From the NCBI GenBank assembly GCA_903893795.1, contig CAITNO010000106.1:62001-126000 (forward strand): a DNA stretch of 64,000 nt, given 5' to 3'. A program made the translations under genes and the position numbers. Of this stretch, positions 42,145-50,696 are shown in pieces. Under the pieces are notes generated by a model. The model was not told where the DNA came from. It searched no databases and was given only the letters and a program-made list of their open reading frames with translations. This DNA is from Candidatus Hydrogenedentota bacterium (GTDB lineage: Bacteria > Hydrogenedentota > Hydrogenedentia > Hydrogenedentales > CAITNO01). Position 1 is the first letter of the stretch, and each line of letters opens with the position of its first letter.

Positions 42145-43956
42145 CTACTTGAGTGTCACGCGGATCTTGCGCACCCGTGCGTTGTCCAGTCCCGCGCCGG
42201 GCATGAGTTCGAGCCAGTGCCGTTCGCCGGTCTTGTCCAGGTCGTTCATGATCATGCATACGCGGCATTCGGTGCCCGCCTTCATCAGGGCCGGACGCAT
42301 CAGCCGTGCCGGAATGGCCGCCTCGTAGCGGGTGATGACACCGTCGCGGCGCACGGCCAGTTTCACCTCCGTGTTCACTGTCTCGGCCGATTCGCCCACG
42401 CCCTCGTAGAGAAAGGTCTCGGGGCCGTTTCGGGTGAGCGTGAAACCCCAGTGCCAGTCATCAATGAAGAATTCGATGTTGTCCGCCGCCCACACGGTGT
42501 CGCCCATGTAGGGCTGCACCTGCTCGTCGTCCGTGGTCTCGGTGGCGAAGTATAGGTATTGGTCGTCCCACATCAGCGACATGCGGCTCGAAAGGTCGTC
42601 CTTCCTGGAGGCGTCAAAGCCTTCCGAGGGATAGGGAACGGGTGCCCACACGGCGTTGGTCCATTCGGAAAGGTCCGCATCTATCTTGATGCCGGCCGGC
42701 ACGCGTTTCACGTCCATGGTGGGCGTGAGCGGCAGGTCCACCGACACGGTCACCGGCGGGCCGTACTCGGCGATGCCGTAGACGGTGTTGTACTTGGGCA
42801 CGGGATAGCGCACCACCTCGGGGTCCTTGGCGGCGATACGGAAGGTTACCGGCACCGTGCCCTTGGCGGGAGCGGTGTAGGCGGTCTCCGGCGGCGTCAC
42901 TGTCCATCCCGGCACTGTTTCCCAGGAGAGCTTGCCGTCGAACGCCTTGTCGTTGGGATTTTGGACGGTCACGGTCACGTCACGGTCGAGCGCTGCGCCG
43001 TAGGGCACGTCCACTTCCTCGCAGGAAACCAGGTCATGCCGCACCGCATACATTTCGGCCATGCGCTTGCCGGTCACCACATCCGTCGGCAGCACGTTCC
43101 CCTGCTTGATCACGGACCAGCCGACCTTGTCGTTTCGTACGCGCACCAGCAGGTAATGGTTAAAGTTGCCCTCCTCCTCGGTGGCGGCCCCGCTGCCCAC
43201 GCCAGCCCCGCCGGTGATGACGTAATGCACGCCGTCACGCACGCCGCAGTCGCGGTACACGTGGACATGCCCCGCGAAAACGGCCCGCACCGGGTATCCC
43301 TTGATCGCCGCCTCCACGTTGTCCCAGTGCGGCGCCCAGTCTTTGGGCTTGCCCACTTCGTCGGTGTCGGAAAATAGTGGCTGATGCAGGAACAGGAAGA
43401 TGTTCTTCGCGTCCCCGGCCGCTTTCAGTTGCTCTTTAAGCCATTCCACCTGCAGGTCGGGGATGCGGTCCAGCGCGTCCACCTCCTCGCTGTCGAGGAT
43501 GATGAACAGGCTGTTGCCGTAGCGCACGGTGTAGCGCGTCGGACCCATGTGCTGCATCCAAAGTTGTTCGGAGACATCGTCGCTGATGTCGTGGTTGCCC
43601 GGCACGGGGAGAAAGGGCACCTTCAGCACGCCCGTGATCCGCTCGAAGGCCTCCCACTGCGGCGGCAGGCTGTCCGAAGAGCCGCCCAAGATCAGGTCGC
43701 CCACATCAATCACGAACGACGGCTCCAGCATGTTAAACTCGCGCAGCATCTGTTTGTAACATTCCGGCTGGTCCGTGGGGACATAGTTCTGGTTGTCGCC
43801 GATGACGACGAAGTCGAACGAGTCGGCGCAGATGGGACCGGCATGGAGTTGTTCCATCGCCTTGTCCAGCGCGGTGGCGGCGTAGACGTTGGTCGCGGCA
43901 AGTGTCAGGGTGGCCGTGACCGTTGCCAAGAAGAAAGAGCGGGGGAATTTCATCAT
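42145..43956 (-). CDS. Secreted metallophosphoesterase with C-terminal CBM9-like domain
   Basis: 603 aa. Signal peptide about 1-26. Calcineurin-like phosphoesterase (about 35-290): VIGDNQNY (Asp-x-Gln where Asp-x-His is usual), VGDLILG, VPGNHDI, LHQPLF and GHVHVYRDC. A Pro-rich Ig-like middle (about 300-415) leads to a CBM9-like family 9 carbohydrate-binding domain (about 430-590): IDADLSEWTNAVWAPV, LYFATETTDDE, DNIEFFIDDW. This suggests a glycan-anchored extracytoplasmic phosphatase or diesterase acting on sugar-phosphate or lipid substrates. ATG 43956 and 43953 are adjacent. It follows the terminator at 44121 and heads a two-gene unit with the FGE/BNR/MORN protein. Confidence 0.88.
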   Translation of the reverse strand: MMKFPRSFFLATVTATLTLAATNVYAATALDKAMEQLHAGPICADSFDFVVIGDNQNYVPTDQPECYKQMLREFNMLEPSFVIDVGDLILGGSSDSLPPQWEAFERITGVLKVPFLPVPGNHDISDDVSEQLWMQHMGPTRYTVRYGNSLFIILDSEEVDALDRIPDLQVEWLKEQLKAAGDAKNIFLFLHQPLFSDTDEVGKPKDWAPHWDNVEAAIKGYPVRAVFAGHVHVYRDCGVRDGVHYVITGGAGVGSGAATEEEGNFNHYLLVRVRNDKVGWSVIKQGNVLPTDVVTGKRMAEMYAVRHDLVSCEEVDVPYGAALDRDVTVTVQNPNDKAFDGKLSWETVPGWTVTPPETAYTAPAKGTVPVTFRIAAKDPEVVRYPVPKYNTVYGIAEYGPPVTVSVDLPLTPTMDVKRVPAGIKIDADLSEWTNAVWAPVPYPSEGFDASRKDDLSSRMSLMWDDQYLYFATETTDDEQVQPYMGDTVWAADNIEFFIDDWHWGFTLTRNGPETFLYEGVGESAETVNTEVKLAVRRDGVITRYEAAIPARLMRPALMKAGTECRVCMIMNDLDKTGERHWLELMPGAGLDNARVRKIRVTLK

Positions 43957-44041
43957 GGTGTGAATCACTTTCCTATTGTCTGGTACAGGGTGGATCATAC
44001 ACCAGGCAGTGTGGCTGTGGATATGGGAAGACTGAATTCTT

Positions 44042-44115
44042 ACTGGGAGCGCCGGCATCCCTGCCGGCTCGGGTTGAATGAAAAGACAGCCGGCGGGGAC
44101 GCCGGCGCTCCCAGT
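44042..44115. repeat. Inverted pair of 28-nt REP-like hairpins
   Basis: 44042-44069 and 44088-44115 are reverse complements except at two positions, with an 18-nt loop. Each arm also contains a GCCGGC/GCCGGC stem and begins or ends with CTGGGAGC/GCTCCCAG. It lies in the gap between the Gfo/Idh terminator and the phosphoesterase start. A third, single copy is at 37512-37539. Confidence 0.93.
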
Positions 44116-44152
44116 GAAAACGGCGCGGGAAAGCTTTTGCTTTCCCGCGCCG
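44116..44152 (-). terminator. Rho-independent terminator of the oxidative sugar operon
   Basis: A 14-bp stem (44121-44134 with 44139-44152) and TTTT loop, followed on the minus strand by TTTTC. It lies 28 bp after the Gfo/Idh stop at 44181. Confidence 0.88.
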
Positions 44153-44180
44153 CGGTTGTCTTCACTTTGGCCTTCGGCCT

Positions 44181-45332
44181 TTATCCTTCGACCTTTTCCC
44201 AGGCTTCAGTCTTTGCGGACTTGAGCGCCGCATCGCAGACGCGCTGGGTCTCCAGGCCTTCGCGGAAGGTCGGCGTCGTGAAGGTGCCCGTTTCCAGGCC
44301 TTTCAGGAAGTCGGCCAGCGCGTGGACGAAGGTGTGCTCGTAGCCGATGGTGCAGCCGGGCACCCACCACTGCTTCATGTAGGGGTGGTGGGAATCGGTC
44401 ACCAGGATGGTGCGCCAGCCGACCACGTGCGCATCGTCGCTGTGGTCGTAGTACTGGAGCTGGTGCGGGTCTTCCAGGTCGAAGCAGACCGACCCCTTTT
44501 CGCCGTTGACCTCGAAGGTGTTCTGGTTCTTGCGGCCACGGGCATAGCGGGTGGACTCGAAGGTGGCCAGTGCGCCGTTCTTGAATTTGGCGAGGAAGGC
44601 GCAGGCGTCGTCGATGAGCACCGGCTTGCGCACGCTCGGGTCGTCCTGCGTCGCGCGCTCCTTGATAAAGGTCTCCGTCATGGCGGTGACCTTGTCCACG
44701 CCGCCGATGAGCCAGATGGCCGTGTCAATGGAGTGGGCGAGGAGGTCGCCCGTGACGCCGCTGCCCGCGACGGCCGCGTCCAGACGCCACAGCGTCTGCC
44801 CGCCCTGGGGGACGTCGGCGCTGATGGTCCAGTCCTGGAGATACTTGGCGCGGTAGTGGAAGATACGGCCCAGCCGCCCCTCGTCGATCAACTGCTTGGC
44901 CAGCGTGATCGCCGGCACGCGGCGGTAGTTGAACCAGATCATGTTCGCCACGCCGGCCGCCTCGACGGCCTCGGCCATTTCGAGGCCCTGGGCCGAATTC
45001 ATGGCCAGCGGCTTCTCGCAGAGCACGATCTTTCCCGCCTTCGCCGCGGCAATGGCGATGTCATGGTGCGTGTTGTTCGGGGCGACGATGTCAATCACGT
45101 CGATGTCGTCGCGCTCGACCATTTTGCGCCAGTCGGTTTCGGTGCTCTGCCAGCCCCAGTTCTCGGCGAAGGGTTCGAGCTTGTCCTTGTCCTCAATGCG
45201 CGCGCAGGCCGCCTTGAGCACGGGCTCGTAGCCGAGGTCGAAAAACTTGCCGACTTTGCAGTATGCGTTCGAATGGGTGCGGCCCATGAACCCGCAACCC
45301 ATGAGGCCGATGTTCAGTTTCTTCTTCGCCAT
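44181..45332 (-). CDS. Gfo/Idh/MocA oxidoreductase of the DUF1080-linked sugar cluster
   Basis: 383 aa. [18 protein letters not shown] is the Rossmann dinucleotide site; [13 protein letters not shown] is the family EKP motif intact with its catalytic Lys; the C-terminal domain has [23 protein letters not shown] with the conserved Asp/His. Unlike many relatives it has no Tat signal, so it acts in the cytoplasm with NAD(P)(H). Its neighbours (a DUF1080 hydrolase, a cupin isomerase and a TIM-barrel isomerase on the same strand) suggest it oxidises or reduces a sugar at C3 in the 3-keto-glycoside pathway. GGGAG upstream of the ATG. Last gene of the four; terminator follows. Confidence 0.92.
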   Translation of the reverse strand: MAKKKLNIGLMGCGFMGRTHSNAYCKVGKFFDLGYEPVLKAACARIEDKDKLEPFAENWGWQSTETDWRKMVERDDIDVIDIVAPNNTHHDIAIAAAKAGKIVLCEKPLAMNSAQGLEMAEAVEAAGVANMIWFNYRRVPAITLAKQLIDEGRLGRIFHYRAKYLQDWTISADVPQGGQTLWRLDAAVAGSGVTGDLLAHSIDTAIWLIGGVDKVTAMTETFIKERATQDDPSVRKPVLIDDACAFLAKFKNGALATFESTRYARGRKNQNTFEVNGEKGSVCFDLEDPHQLQYYDHSDDAHVVGWRTILVTDSHHPYMKQWWVPGCTIGYEHTFVHALADFLKGLETGTFTTPTFREGLETQRVCDAALKSAKTEAWEKVEG

Positions 45333-45373
45333 CTTTCTTCTCCCTTTGCCGGGCCGTCAGGCCGTTCAGAGAA

Positions 45374-45390
45374 CGCGGCAGGATGCCGCG
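45374..45390. repeat. Small hairpin related to the REP-like units
   Basis: CGCGGC/GCCGCG with a 5-nt AGGAT loop, in the 82-bp gap between the Gfo/Idh start and the isomerase stop. The GGCAGGATGCC core resembles the 37512 unit. Confidence 0.6.
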
Positions 45391-45414
45391 CCTGCGTTGT
45401 GGGGGTTTTCGGGC

Positions 45415-46311
45415 TCACCCGTATTTTTGGTTGAGTACGTCAATCGCCTTCTTGCAGTGCTCCGTCACCGCCCATGCGTCGGGCCAGAAGCACAGGTCAA
45501 TGGTCCACCAGTTGTGGGGCACGCCCGCCTTGTTCAGCTCCGGAATCAGCTCGTCAAAGTTGAGGATGCCGTCGCCGAAGGGCGCGTGTGTGCTCGTCTC
45601 GTCGCCGTGCAGTGTGCCGTCCGAGTCGATGAGGTGCAGGTGGTTGATCTTGCCGCGGAGCCGCTGGGCCAATTCGAGTGCGCCGCCGGGCAGCGTCTCT
45701 TTCTTGCCGGGCTGGCGCGCGCCGACGGCGGCGACCATGTGCGCATGGCAGGTGTCGAATTCCACGCCGAAATTGTCGTTGTTGACCTCTTCCAGGATGC
45801 GGAAAATGTCGGACGGCTTGTTGAAGGCGAAACCGGGCTCAAATTCCCAGGTCACATAGACGCCCTTGTCGGCCGCCTCAGATGCGCAGCGCTGCCACGT
45901 GGAGACCACACGCTTCCGTGCGGTGTCCTCATCCACCTCTTCAAAGATCGTCGGCGGCTGCACGCAGTCCACGCGGATGCCGGGGATGCCCAGGTCCACG
46001 CAGAAGTCGAGGTTCTTGCGGAACTCGTCCACGTAGTGGGTGGTGTCTTCCGTGTTGATAAGCTTCTCGCCCCACAGATTCGCGGCCAGGCCCGAGAAGG
46101 CCAGGCCCGCATCGGCGACGCTCTGCTTGCACTTGGCGCGGTCATCCGACGTGGGCATGTTGTCCGGGTTCGGGTGGATGCCGAATCCCCCCAGCTCAAG
46201 CCCGTCAAAGCCCAGCGCGGCCAGCTTGGACATGATTTCGTCGAAGGGCACCGGGCAGTCCGCATAGGGGCCGATGGAGTAGGCCCAGGTGCCGATGGAG
46301 ATCTTCTTCAT
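45415..46311 (-). CDS. Sugar phosphate isomerase/epimerase (xylose-isomerase-like TIM barrel)
   Basis: 298 aa. Typical AP-endonuclease-2 family barrel: WAYSIGPYAD, GFDGLELGGFGIHPN near the start; DLGIPGIRVD, YVTWEFEPGF with a metal-binding Glu, VEFDTCHAHM (Asp/His ligands), HLHLIDSDGTLHGDE and the late Glu/Asp region. Cytoplasmic, no signal peptide. Members isomerise or epimerise inositol, ketose and 3-keto-sugar intermediates. ATG 46311 has AAAGGATG upstream. The cupin gene stops 7 bp before it and the Gfo/Idh gene follows by 82 bp. Confidence 0.9.
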   Translation of the reverse strand: MKKISIGTWAYSIGPYADCPVPFDEIMSKLAALGFDGLELGGFGIHPNPDNMPTSDDRAKCKQSVADAGLAFSGLAANLWGEKLINTEDTTHYVDEFRKNLDFCVDLGIPGIRVDCVQPPTIFEEVDEDTARKRVVSTWQRCASEAADKGVYVTWEFEPGFAFNKPSDIFRILEEVNNDNFGVEFDTCHAHMVAAVGARQPGKKETLPGGALELAQRLRGKINHLHLIDSDGTLHGDETSTHAPFGDGILNFDELIPELNKAGVPHNWWTIDLCFWPDAWAVTEHCKKAIDVLNQKYG

Positions 46312-46318
46312 GGTTGGG

Positions 46319-47551
46319 TCATCCTTTCTTGTGCGCGCCAACGGCCGGCGCCTGCGGGTTCACATCGGGGCCGAAGTAGCGGAGCAGCACGAGCGGGCAT
46401 TCCTTGGCCAGGTTTTCAATAACGACGCCCTCGCGGGCGGCCTTCTCGGTGATGAACACCTCGTCCTCGGTCATTTCGCCGAAGCGGATCATGGTCGGGC
46501 ACTCGAGCGGCAGGTTGCCGATGCGGCCGCGGCCCTGCATGCAGATCACGCCCGAGGCGCCGTTGTCTTTCAGCGTCATCTTCACGCCCGGCGCGATGGT
46601 CAGTTCCTTGGACGTGAACATGGGCGTGCCGTAGGTGACCCACTTGTCCGTGTAGCCCTCGCCCGAATTGGCGGCGTCCACAACGGGCTCCAGGTAGTGG
46701 CTGTCCTTGAAGTTCGGGTTCAGGTTGACCTCCCAATCGAGCTGGTCAACGATGAAGTCCAGATCCTGGTGCTTCTCTTCGGGCATGTCCTTCACCAGCA
46801 GGTTCCAGGGCACATTGCGCCCCTCGACGAGCGACTGGTACATGCCGAACACGTCGCTGCCCCACTGCGGCTCATAGGTCACCAGCGAGCCCGGCGCATG
46901 CAGTGTGCACGGCGGCACCCACCAGCCCGTGCCCGGCTTGAGCCGGTAGGCCTTGGCCAGATCGAGGATGCCGTTGTCGCCCTTGTTCCAGTTTTCAAGG
47001 CAGCGGCGCACGTCCGCCTTGGTCGTGCCCGGCTCCAAGCCGAAATAGGTGTGCGGGAAGTTGTTGCCGATGGCGTTGAGCTGCGGCGGGAAGTAGTAGC
47101 ATTCCGGCTTGCCGTCGCGGCCAATCAGTTCCGCCTGCTCCTGGCTCTGGTGCATGTGGTGGGGGATGGGGCCCATGTTGTCGAAAAATTTGCTGTACAC
47201 GGGCCAGCGCTTGTACTTGTTCCAGATGGTCTCGCCGATCACTTCCGCGCCCAGCGCCGCCACGGCGTCGCGCAGCGTGAAGCGTTTGCCCTCAAACACA
47301 ACGTAGCTCAGACCCTCGTCGGGCGGCGCGCCCTCGTTGTCCGCCGCCGTCGTGGAGGAAAACCAGCGTTCGTCGATGCCGCCCCGGTGTTTGCCCAGCG
47401 CGTAGTAGTCGTCCGGATGCAGCTTCAGCCGCCGACCGGGCTGCAAAAACGAGCGCGGCACCCATGCCGGGGCCACCCGGAACAGTCCGCCGCCCGCCTC
47501 CAATGCCGCCTTGGCCGCCTGCTCCACATGGGCTTCTTTAATGGTATCCAT
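46319..47551 (-). CDS. Cupin-type mannose-6-phosphate-isomerase-like protein
   Basis: 410 aa. Two cupin-like regions are visible: HHMHQSQEQAEL is the metal-binding H-x-H-x-Q-x-E pattern of class I phosphomannose isomerases, PPCTLHAPGS gives the last His, and a second jelly-roll follows (IAPGVKMTLKDNGASGVICMQGRG). Such enzymes isomerise aldose and ketose phosphates; here the substrate is unknown and could be a keto-sugar. ATG 47551 has AAGGAG 6-7 bases upstream and is preferred to 47569. The next gene, the TIM-barrel isomerase, starts 7 bp after its stop, so the two are tightly linked. Confidence 0.85.
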   Translation of the reverse strand: MDTIKEAHVEQAAKAALEAGGGLFRVAPAWVPRSFLQPGRRLKLHPDDYYALGKHRGGIDERWFSSTTAADNEGAPPDEGLSYVVFEGKRFTLRDAVAALGAEVIGETIWNKYKRWPVYSKFFDNMGPIPHHMHQSQEQAELIGRDGKPECYYFPPQLNAIGNNFPHTYFGLEPGTTKADVRRCLENWNKGDNGILDLAKAYRLKPGTGWWVPPCTLHAPGSLVTYEPQWGSDVFGMYQSLVEGRNVPWNLLVKDMPEEKHQDLDFIVDQLDWEVNLNPNFKDSHYLEPVVDAANSGEGYTDKWVTYGTPMFTSKELTIAPGVKMTLKDNGASGVICMQGRGRIGNLPLECPTMIRFGEMTEDEVFITEKAAREGVVIENLAKECPLVLLRYFGPDVNPQAPAVGAHKKG

Positions 47552-47664
47552 GACCGCTCCTTCATTCATGAGGTTAATGTACCCAGTCTCAACCCGGACT
47601 CCCCGCGGAGTCGGGGCAAATCAATCCAATGTCTGCATCGCGGCAGCACCGGAAAAACAATCCG

Positions 47665-48396
47665 TCAGGGCTTGGCCGCAGATGCTTTCAGGTCTTTGAC
47701 CCGCAGGTTCTTGAAATCGATGCGCATGGGCGGACCGGCATGCAGTTGCAAACCGACCAAACCCTCCATGGCCCGCTTGTCCGTCTGGTCGTCGGTGAAC
47801 TCACTCATCACCTGGCCGTTAATCTTCTGTATGACGTGGTTACCCTCGGCGATGACCTCGTAGTCGTTCCAGTCTTTCAGCTTCACACCTGCGGTCAGCG
47901 TTGCAGCCTCGCCCGTCTTGCCGACCACGTCCAGTTTTCCGTCGGACTTGATGTTGACCTTCTCACCGACCTTGGCCAGAATACCGCGGCCCCGTTCCTC
48001 GTAGACGATGCCCGACAGGCTGGCATCGCCGAGGATGTCGGCCTGGTAGCCGCCCATGCCCCAGGGCACCCCTTCAATCTCATGGCTGCGGTACTGCATG
48101 CCCGAGTTGTGGTTTTCAATGCGGTAGGAGAAGCGCAGCACGAAATCGCCCGGTTTGCCTGCGCGCCAGATGAGGAAGGTGTTTGTCTTCAGCGGATTGT
48201 CCGCCGTGGTCTGCCCCACAATGCTGCCGTCCTTGACAGACCACAGCTTGGGATCGCCGTCCCAGCCTGTCAGGTCTTTTCCATTGAATATGGACACGAA
48301 CCCGGCCTCGTCCCCTGCGGCGGGTGCGGCAAACGCGGGATGGGCGACAAAGAGGATTCCCACACACAGCACCACGGCAAGACCAACATATCGCAT
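47665..48396 (-). CDS. Secreted DUF1080 protein (3-keto-glycoside hydrolase family)
   Basis: 243 aa. Signal peptide about 1-22 (ending AFA). The DUF1080 beta-sandwich is full length: FVSIFNGKDLTGWDGDPKLWSVKDGSIVG, DFVLRFSYRIENHNSGMQYRSHE, WGMGGYQADI, WNDYEVIAEGNHVIQKINGQVMSEFTDD and the last strand LQLHAGPPMRIDFKNLRVK. Characterised members cleave glycosidic bonds of 3-keto-glycosides outside the cytoplasm. It is the first gene of the four-gene set DUF1080, cupin isomerase, isomerase, Gfo/Idh. GAAGGAAC lies before the ATG at 48396. Confidence 0.92.
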   Translation of the reverse strand: MRYVGLAVVLCVGILFVAHPAFAAPAAGDEAGFVSIFNGKDLTGWDGDPKLWSVKDGSIVGQTTADNPLKTNTFLIWRAGKPGDFVLRFSYRIENHNSGMQYRSHEIEGVPWGMGGYQADILGDASLSGIVYEERGRGILAKVGEKVNIKSDGKLDVVGKTGEAATLTAGVKLKDWNDYEVIAEGNHVIQKINGQVMSEFTDDQTDKRAMEGLVGLQLHAGPPMRIDFKNLRVKDLKASAAKP

Positions 48397-48893
48397 AGCC
48401 CGTTCCTTCTCGCGGTCCCAAACAGCCCTTGAAGGTGTCGCCGCCGCGGCACCGCGACGGCAAGACACCGCCCAATACCGTAAGCATTTTTGCTGACCCA
48501 GTCAACCTGCCCTTTTTCGCCGCAGTGACCACCGCGCCGGAGGGGGATTCCACCGTCAAAGAACGGCGGTCGGCAATGCTCTTCACCATTGCCATTGACG
48601 TGCGGGTATTTGCTTCCGCCACGCAGAATCAGTCCTTTGAGTGCGGCATGCAGTGCAAACGCCTGACCTCGGCGGATACTCAGCATCCCTGGTCGAGGTC
48701 CGGCCAGACATACAAACCCCTTGCGTTTGCATAAGGTCCGCTTGCCAAGAAAGGCGACACTCTGTCCGACCCCCAAACCAATCGCTCCGGCCCGCCCGGG
48801 CATACCATCCCGAGGCAAACCACCAAACAGCGACCAGCAACGGGCCAGTCTGAAGCCTAACGAATCCGAGTCGGCGCGAACGACGGTGTTAGG
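48397..48893. other. 497-bp intergenic region, no supported gene
   Basis: Both neighbours are on the minus strand. Open frames on either strand (for example 48429-48734 plus and 48583-48840 minus) lack a ribosome site and do not look like any family. A GGTGTC/GACACC pair around 48435-48471 could fold in the leader of the DUF1080 gene. Possibly the remains of a decayed gene. Confidence 0.5.
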
Positions 48894-49310
48894 TCACACC
48901 GCGCAGGCGACGGCCTTGGGTTGATAGACGATGTCCTCTACCTGGACGCGTCTGTGGCCCTTGGAACACTCGTATTCTATTTCCGTGCCGATGCGCGCGC
49001 CCAGAAGGGCGGTGCCCAGCGGGCTAAGCACGGTGACCCTGTCGGGGGCATCCGAAAAATAGCCTGGATAAACCAGTGTGCACAGACGCTCGCCGCCCGT
49101 GTCCAGATCCAGCAGAACCACGCTGGAATTCATGGTCACCACGTCTTCAGGCATCTGGCTCTCGACGACGACCGTGGCCCCGTCGAGTTCATCATGGAGA
49201 TGGCGGACGGATTCCCAAGAATCCTGATTCACCCCTCCCGTCAACAGCCCAATCCTCTTCTCAATCGTCACGCGATCCCGTTCTGTCACCAGGATTTGCC
49301 GATGGCTCAT
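48894..49310 (-). CDS. rnk: GreA/Rnk-family regulator of nucleoside diphosphate kinase
   Basis: 138 aa. Rnk has a short coiled N-terminus (ILVTERDRVTIEKRI) and a GreA/GreB C-terminal FKBP-like domain (about 50-135): VVVESQMPEDVVTMNSSVVLLDLDTG, FSDAPDRVTVLSPLGTALLGARIGTEIEYE. It binds RNA polymerase through the secondary channel and may compete with Gre factors. The short coiled arm cannot carry the acidic tip of GreA, which separates Rnk from cleavage factors. Start ATG 49310 has AAAGGAG 6 bases upstream. It has its own promoter. Confidence 0.88.
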   Translation of the reverse strand: MSHRQILVTERDRVTIEKRIGLLTGGVNQDSWESVRHLHDELDGATVVVESQMPEDVVTMNSSVVLLDLDTGGERLCTLVYPGYFSDAPDRVTVLSPLGTALLGARIGTEIEYECSKGHRRVQVEDIVYQPKAVACAV

Positions 49311-49416
49311 TACTGCTCCTTTCGGTATGACGTCTTGAACCCTTGAACACCGTGCGCCCACAGATGCGCTGAACCGTCACGCCGCCGGGCGGGTCCGGTC
49401 TCCGATGTCGACAAGC

Positions 49417-49445
49417 ATCTTAACGCTTTCCTCACAAATTGTAAA
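49417..49445 (-). promoter_or_regulatory. Promoter of rnk
   Basis: Minus strand TTTACA (49440-49445), 17-bp spacer, TAAGAT (49417-49422), inside an AT-rich gap after the amidotransferase gene. An AAACAACT/AGTTGTTT dyad surrounds the -35 side. Confidence 0.6.
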
Positions 49446-49498
49446 CAACTCTTTTTTTTCTGGAAATGGACCCGCGCAAGTTGTTTAATTACAGTGAC

Positions 49499-50659
49499 TT
49501 ATATCGCGTCAAAGAATTTTTCGTAGACGTGCGCGGGGAGAATGTGGCGACGGCAGAGCAACTTAATCGGGTATTTGAACAGCCGCAGCAGGGGATAATA
49601 GCTGGGGTAGTCGGTGAAGAATTTGTTGGGCGCCTTTAGAATGGAATCATACTCCTCGCGGGAGATTCCCTGTTTCTTGAGGCAGTAATCCACCATCTCG
49701 TCCGTCTCGAAGAAGGGGCGCGTCTGAAGCGCCTTGAGGGCGTCCTCGCGGCTGATCACGCCGGTGCGCACTTTGGCTGAAAGCTCCACCACCCGCCAGT
49801 CGAATCCGAACTTGTGGCGTGCGTAGTGGTACACGAGCGCAAACATCTCGTTGTCCATATGATGCTGGCCCGTGTCTACCCAGCCGTATTTCTCGGCCAG
49901 CAACTGCTCCACCTTGTCACCCGTGTCGTCGTAATAGTTAGTGATGTTAACAAGGCGTATGCCCTTGAAAAACATCCAGTAAAGCATGTGGTGGATGTCC
50001 ACGTTCTGGAAGGTTTTCAGCGGGACGGCGGCAAAGCGGCGGACAATCGCGCGGACGTAGCGCGCATCCATGTAATTCCACGCCAGCGGAGTCACGCCCT
50101 CCTCGCGGAAGGAATGGCTCATGATGATGTGGCGCAGGTTCTCCTTGGCCGCCGTGCGGTAGAGCGCGCTGGCGATGCCCACGTCGTCGGTGACGTCGAT
50201 GTAGGGCACACAGGCGCGGATGGTGGCGTTGGTCAGCTCGCGCGAGTCGGGCCAGTCCATGATGACCGTGTGCAGTTCGACATCGAGCGCGTCGCAGAGC
50301 CGGGCGAGGTTGGTCTTGGCGATGTCAGAATCCCAGCCGTTGTCGAAATGCACGGCCAGCGGGCGCAGGCCCATGATTTCCTTGACGTAATAGAGGCAGT
50401 AGGAGGTGTCGCGCCCGCCGCTGATGCCCACCACACAGTCGTAGGCCTTGCCCCGACCCTCACGGCGAATCTCATCGGCAAGCCGCTTAAGGATACTGGC
50501 TCCCTCTTCACCCAGGGGGAACGCCCGTTCCAGTTCGTCCTGCATGCGGCAGTAGTTGCAGGTTCCATTCTTCTCGAAACGGAAGCCGGGGACCGACTCA
50601 TCCAGTACGCAGCGCGGACACATCTGCGGGGCTTGGGCGTTTTCCAAGTGTGCGGTCAT
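49499..50659 (-). CDS. wbpG: N-acetyl-sugar amidotransferase, WbpG family
   Basis: 386 aa. A zinc site (C14-x2-C17, C34-x2-C37) precedes an ATP-pyrophosphatase loop GISGGRDTS (about 78-86). It is followed by the family core LRPLAVHFDNGWDSDIAKTNL and the conserved HSFREEG. WbpG-type enzymes adenylate a nucleotide-sugar carboxamide or acetamido position and use ammonia from a HisH/HisF pair to form an acetamidino sugar for surface polysaccharide. HisF2 and HisH2 precede it on the same strand with a 37-bp gap, so the channel complex should form. No other O-antigen gene is next to it. Confidence 0.92.
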   Translation of the reverse strand: MTAHLENAQAPQMCPRCVLDESVPGFRFEKNGTCNYCRMQDELERAFPLGEEGASILKRLADEIRREGRGKAYDCVVGISGGRDTSYCLYYVKEIMGLRPLAVHFDNGWDSDIAKTNLARLCDALDVELHTVIMDWPDSRELTNATIRACVPYIDVTDDVGIASALYRTAAKENLRHIIMSHSFREEGVTPLAWNYMDARYVRAIVRRFAAVPLKTFQNVDIHHMLYWMFFKGIRLVNITNYYDDTGDKVEQLLAEKYGWVDTGQHHMDNEMFALVYHYARHKFGFDWRVVELSAKVRTGVISREDALKALQTRPFFETDEMVDYCLKKQGISREEYDSILKAPNKFFTDYPSYYPLLRLFKYPIKLLCRRHILPAHVYEKFFDAI

Positions 50660-50696
50660 GACACTCCTTTATTTTCAGCGTATCGTATGCCTGTGG

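Noticed and set aside
48429..48734. A 101-codon plus-strand frame in the gap before the DUF1080 gene
   Set aside because: No ribosome site, no recognised domain and odd composition; the same space also carries competing minus-strand frames.
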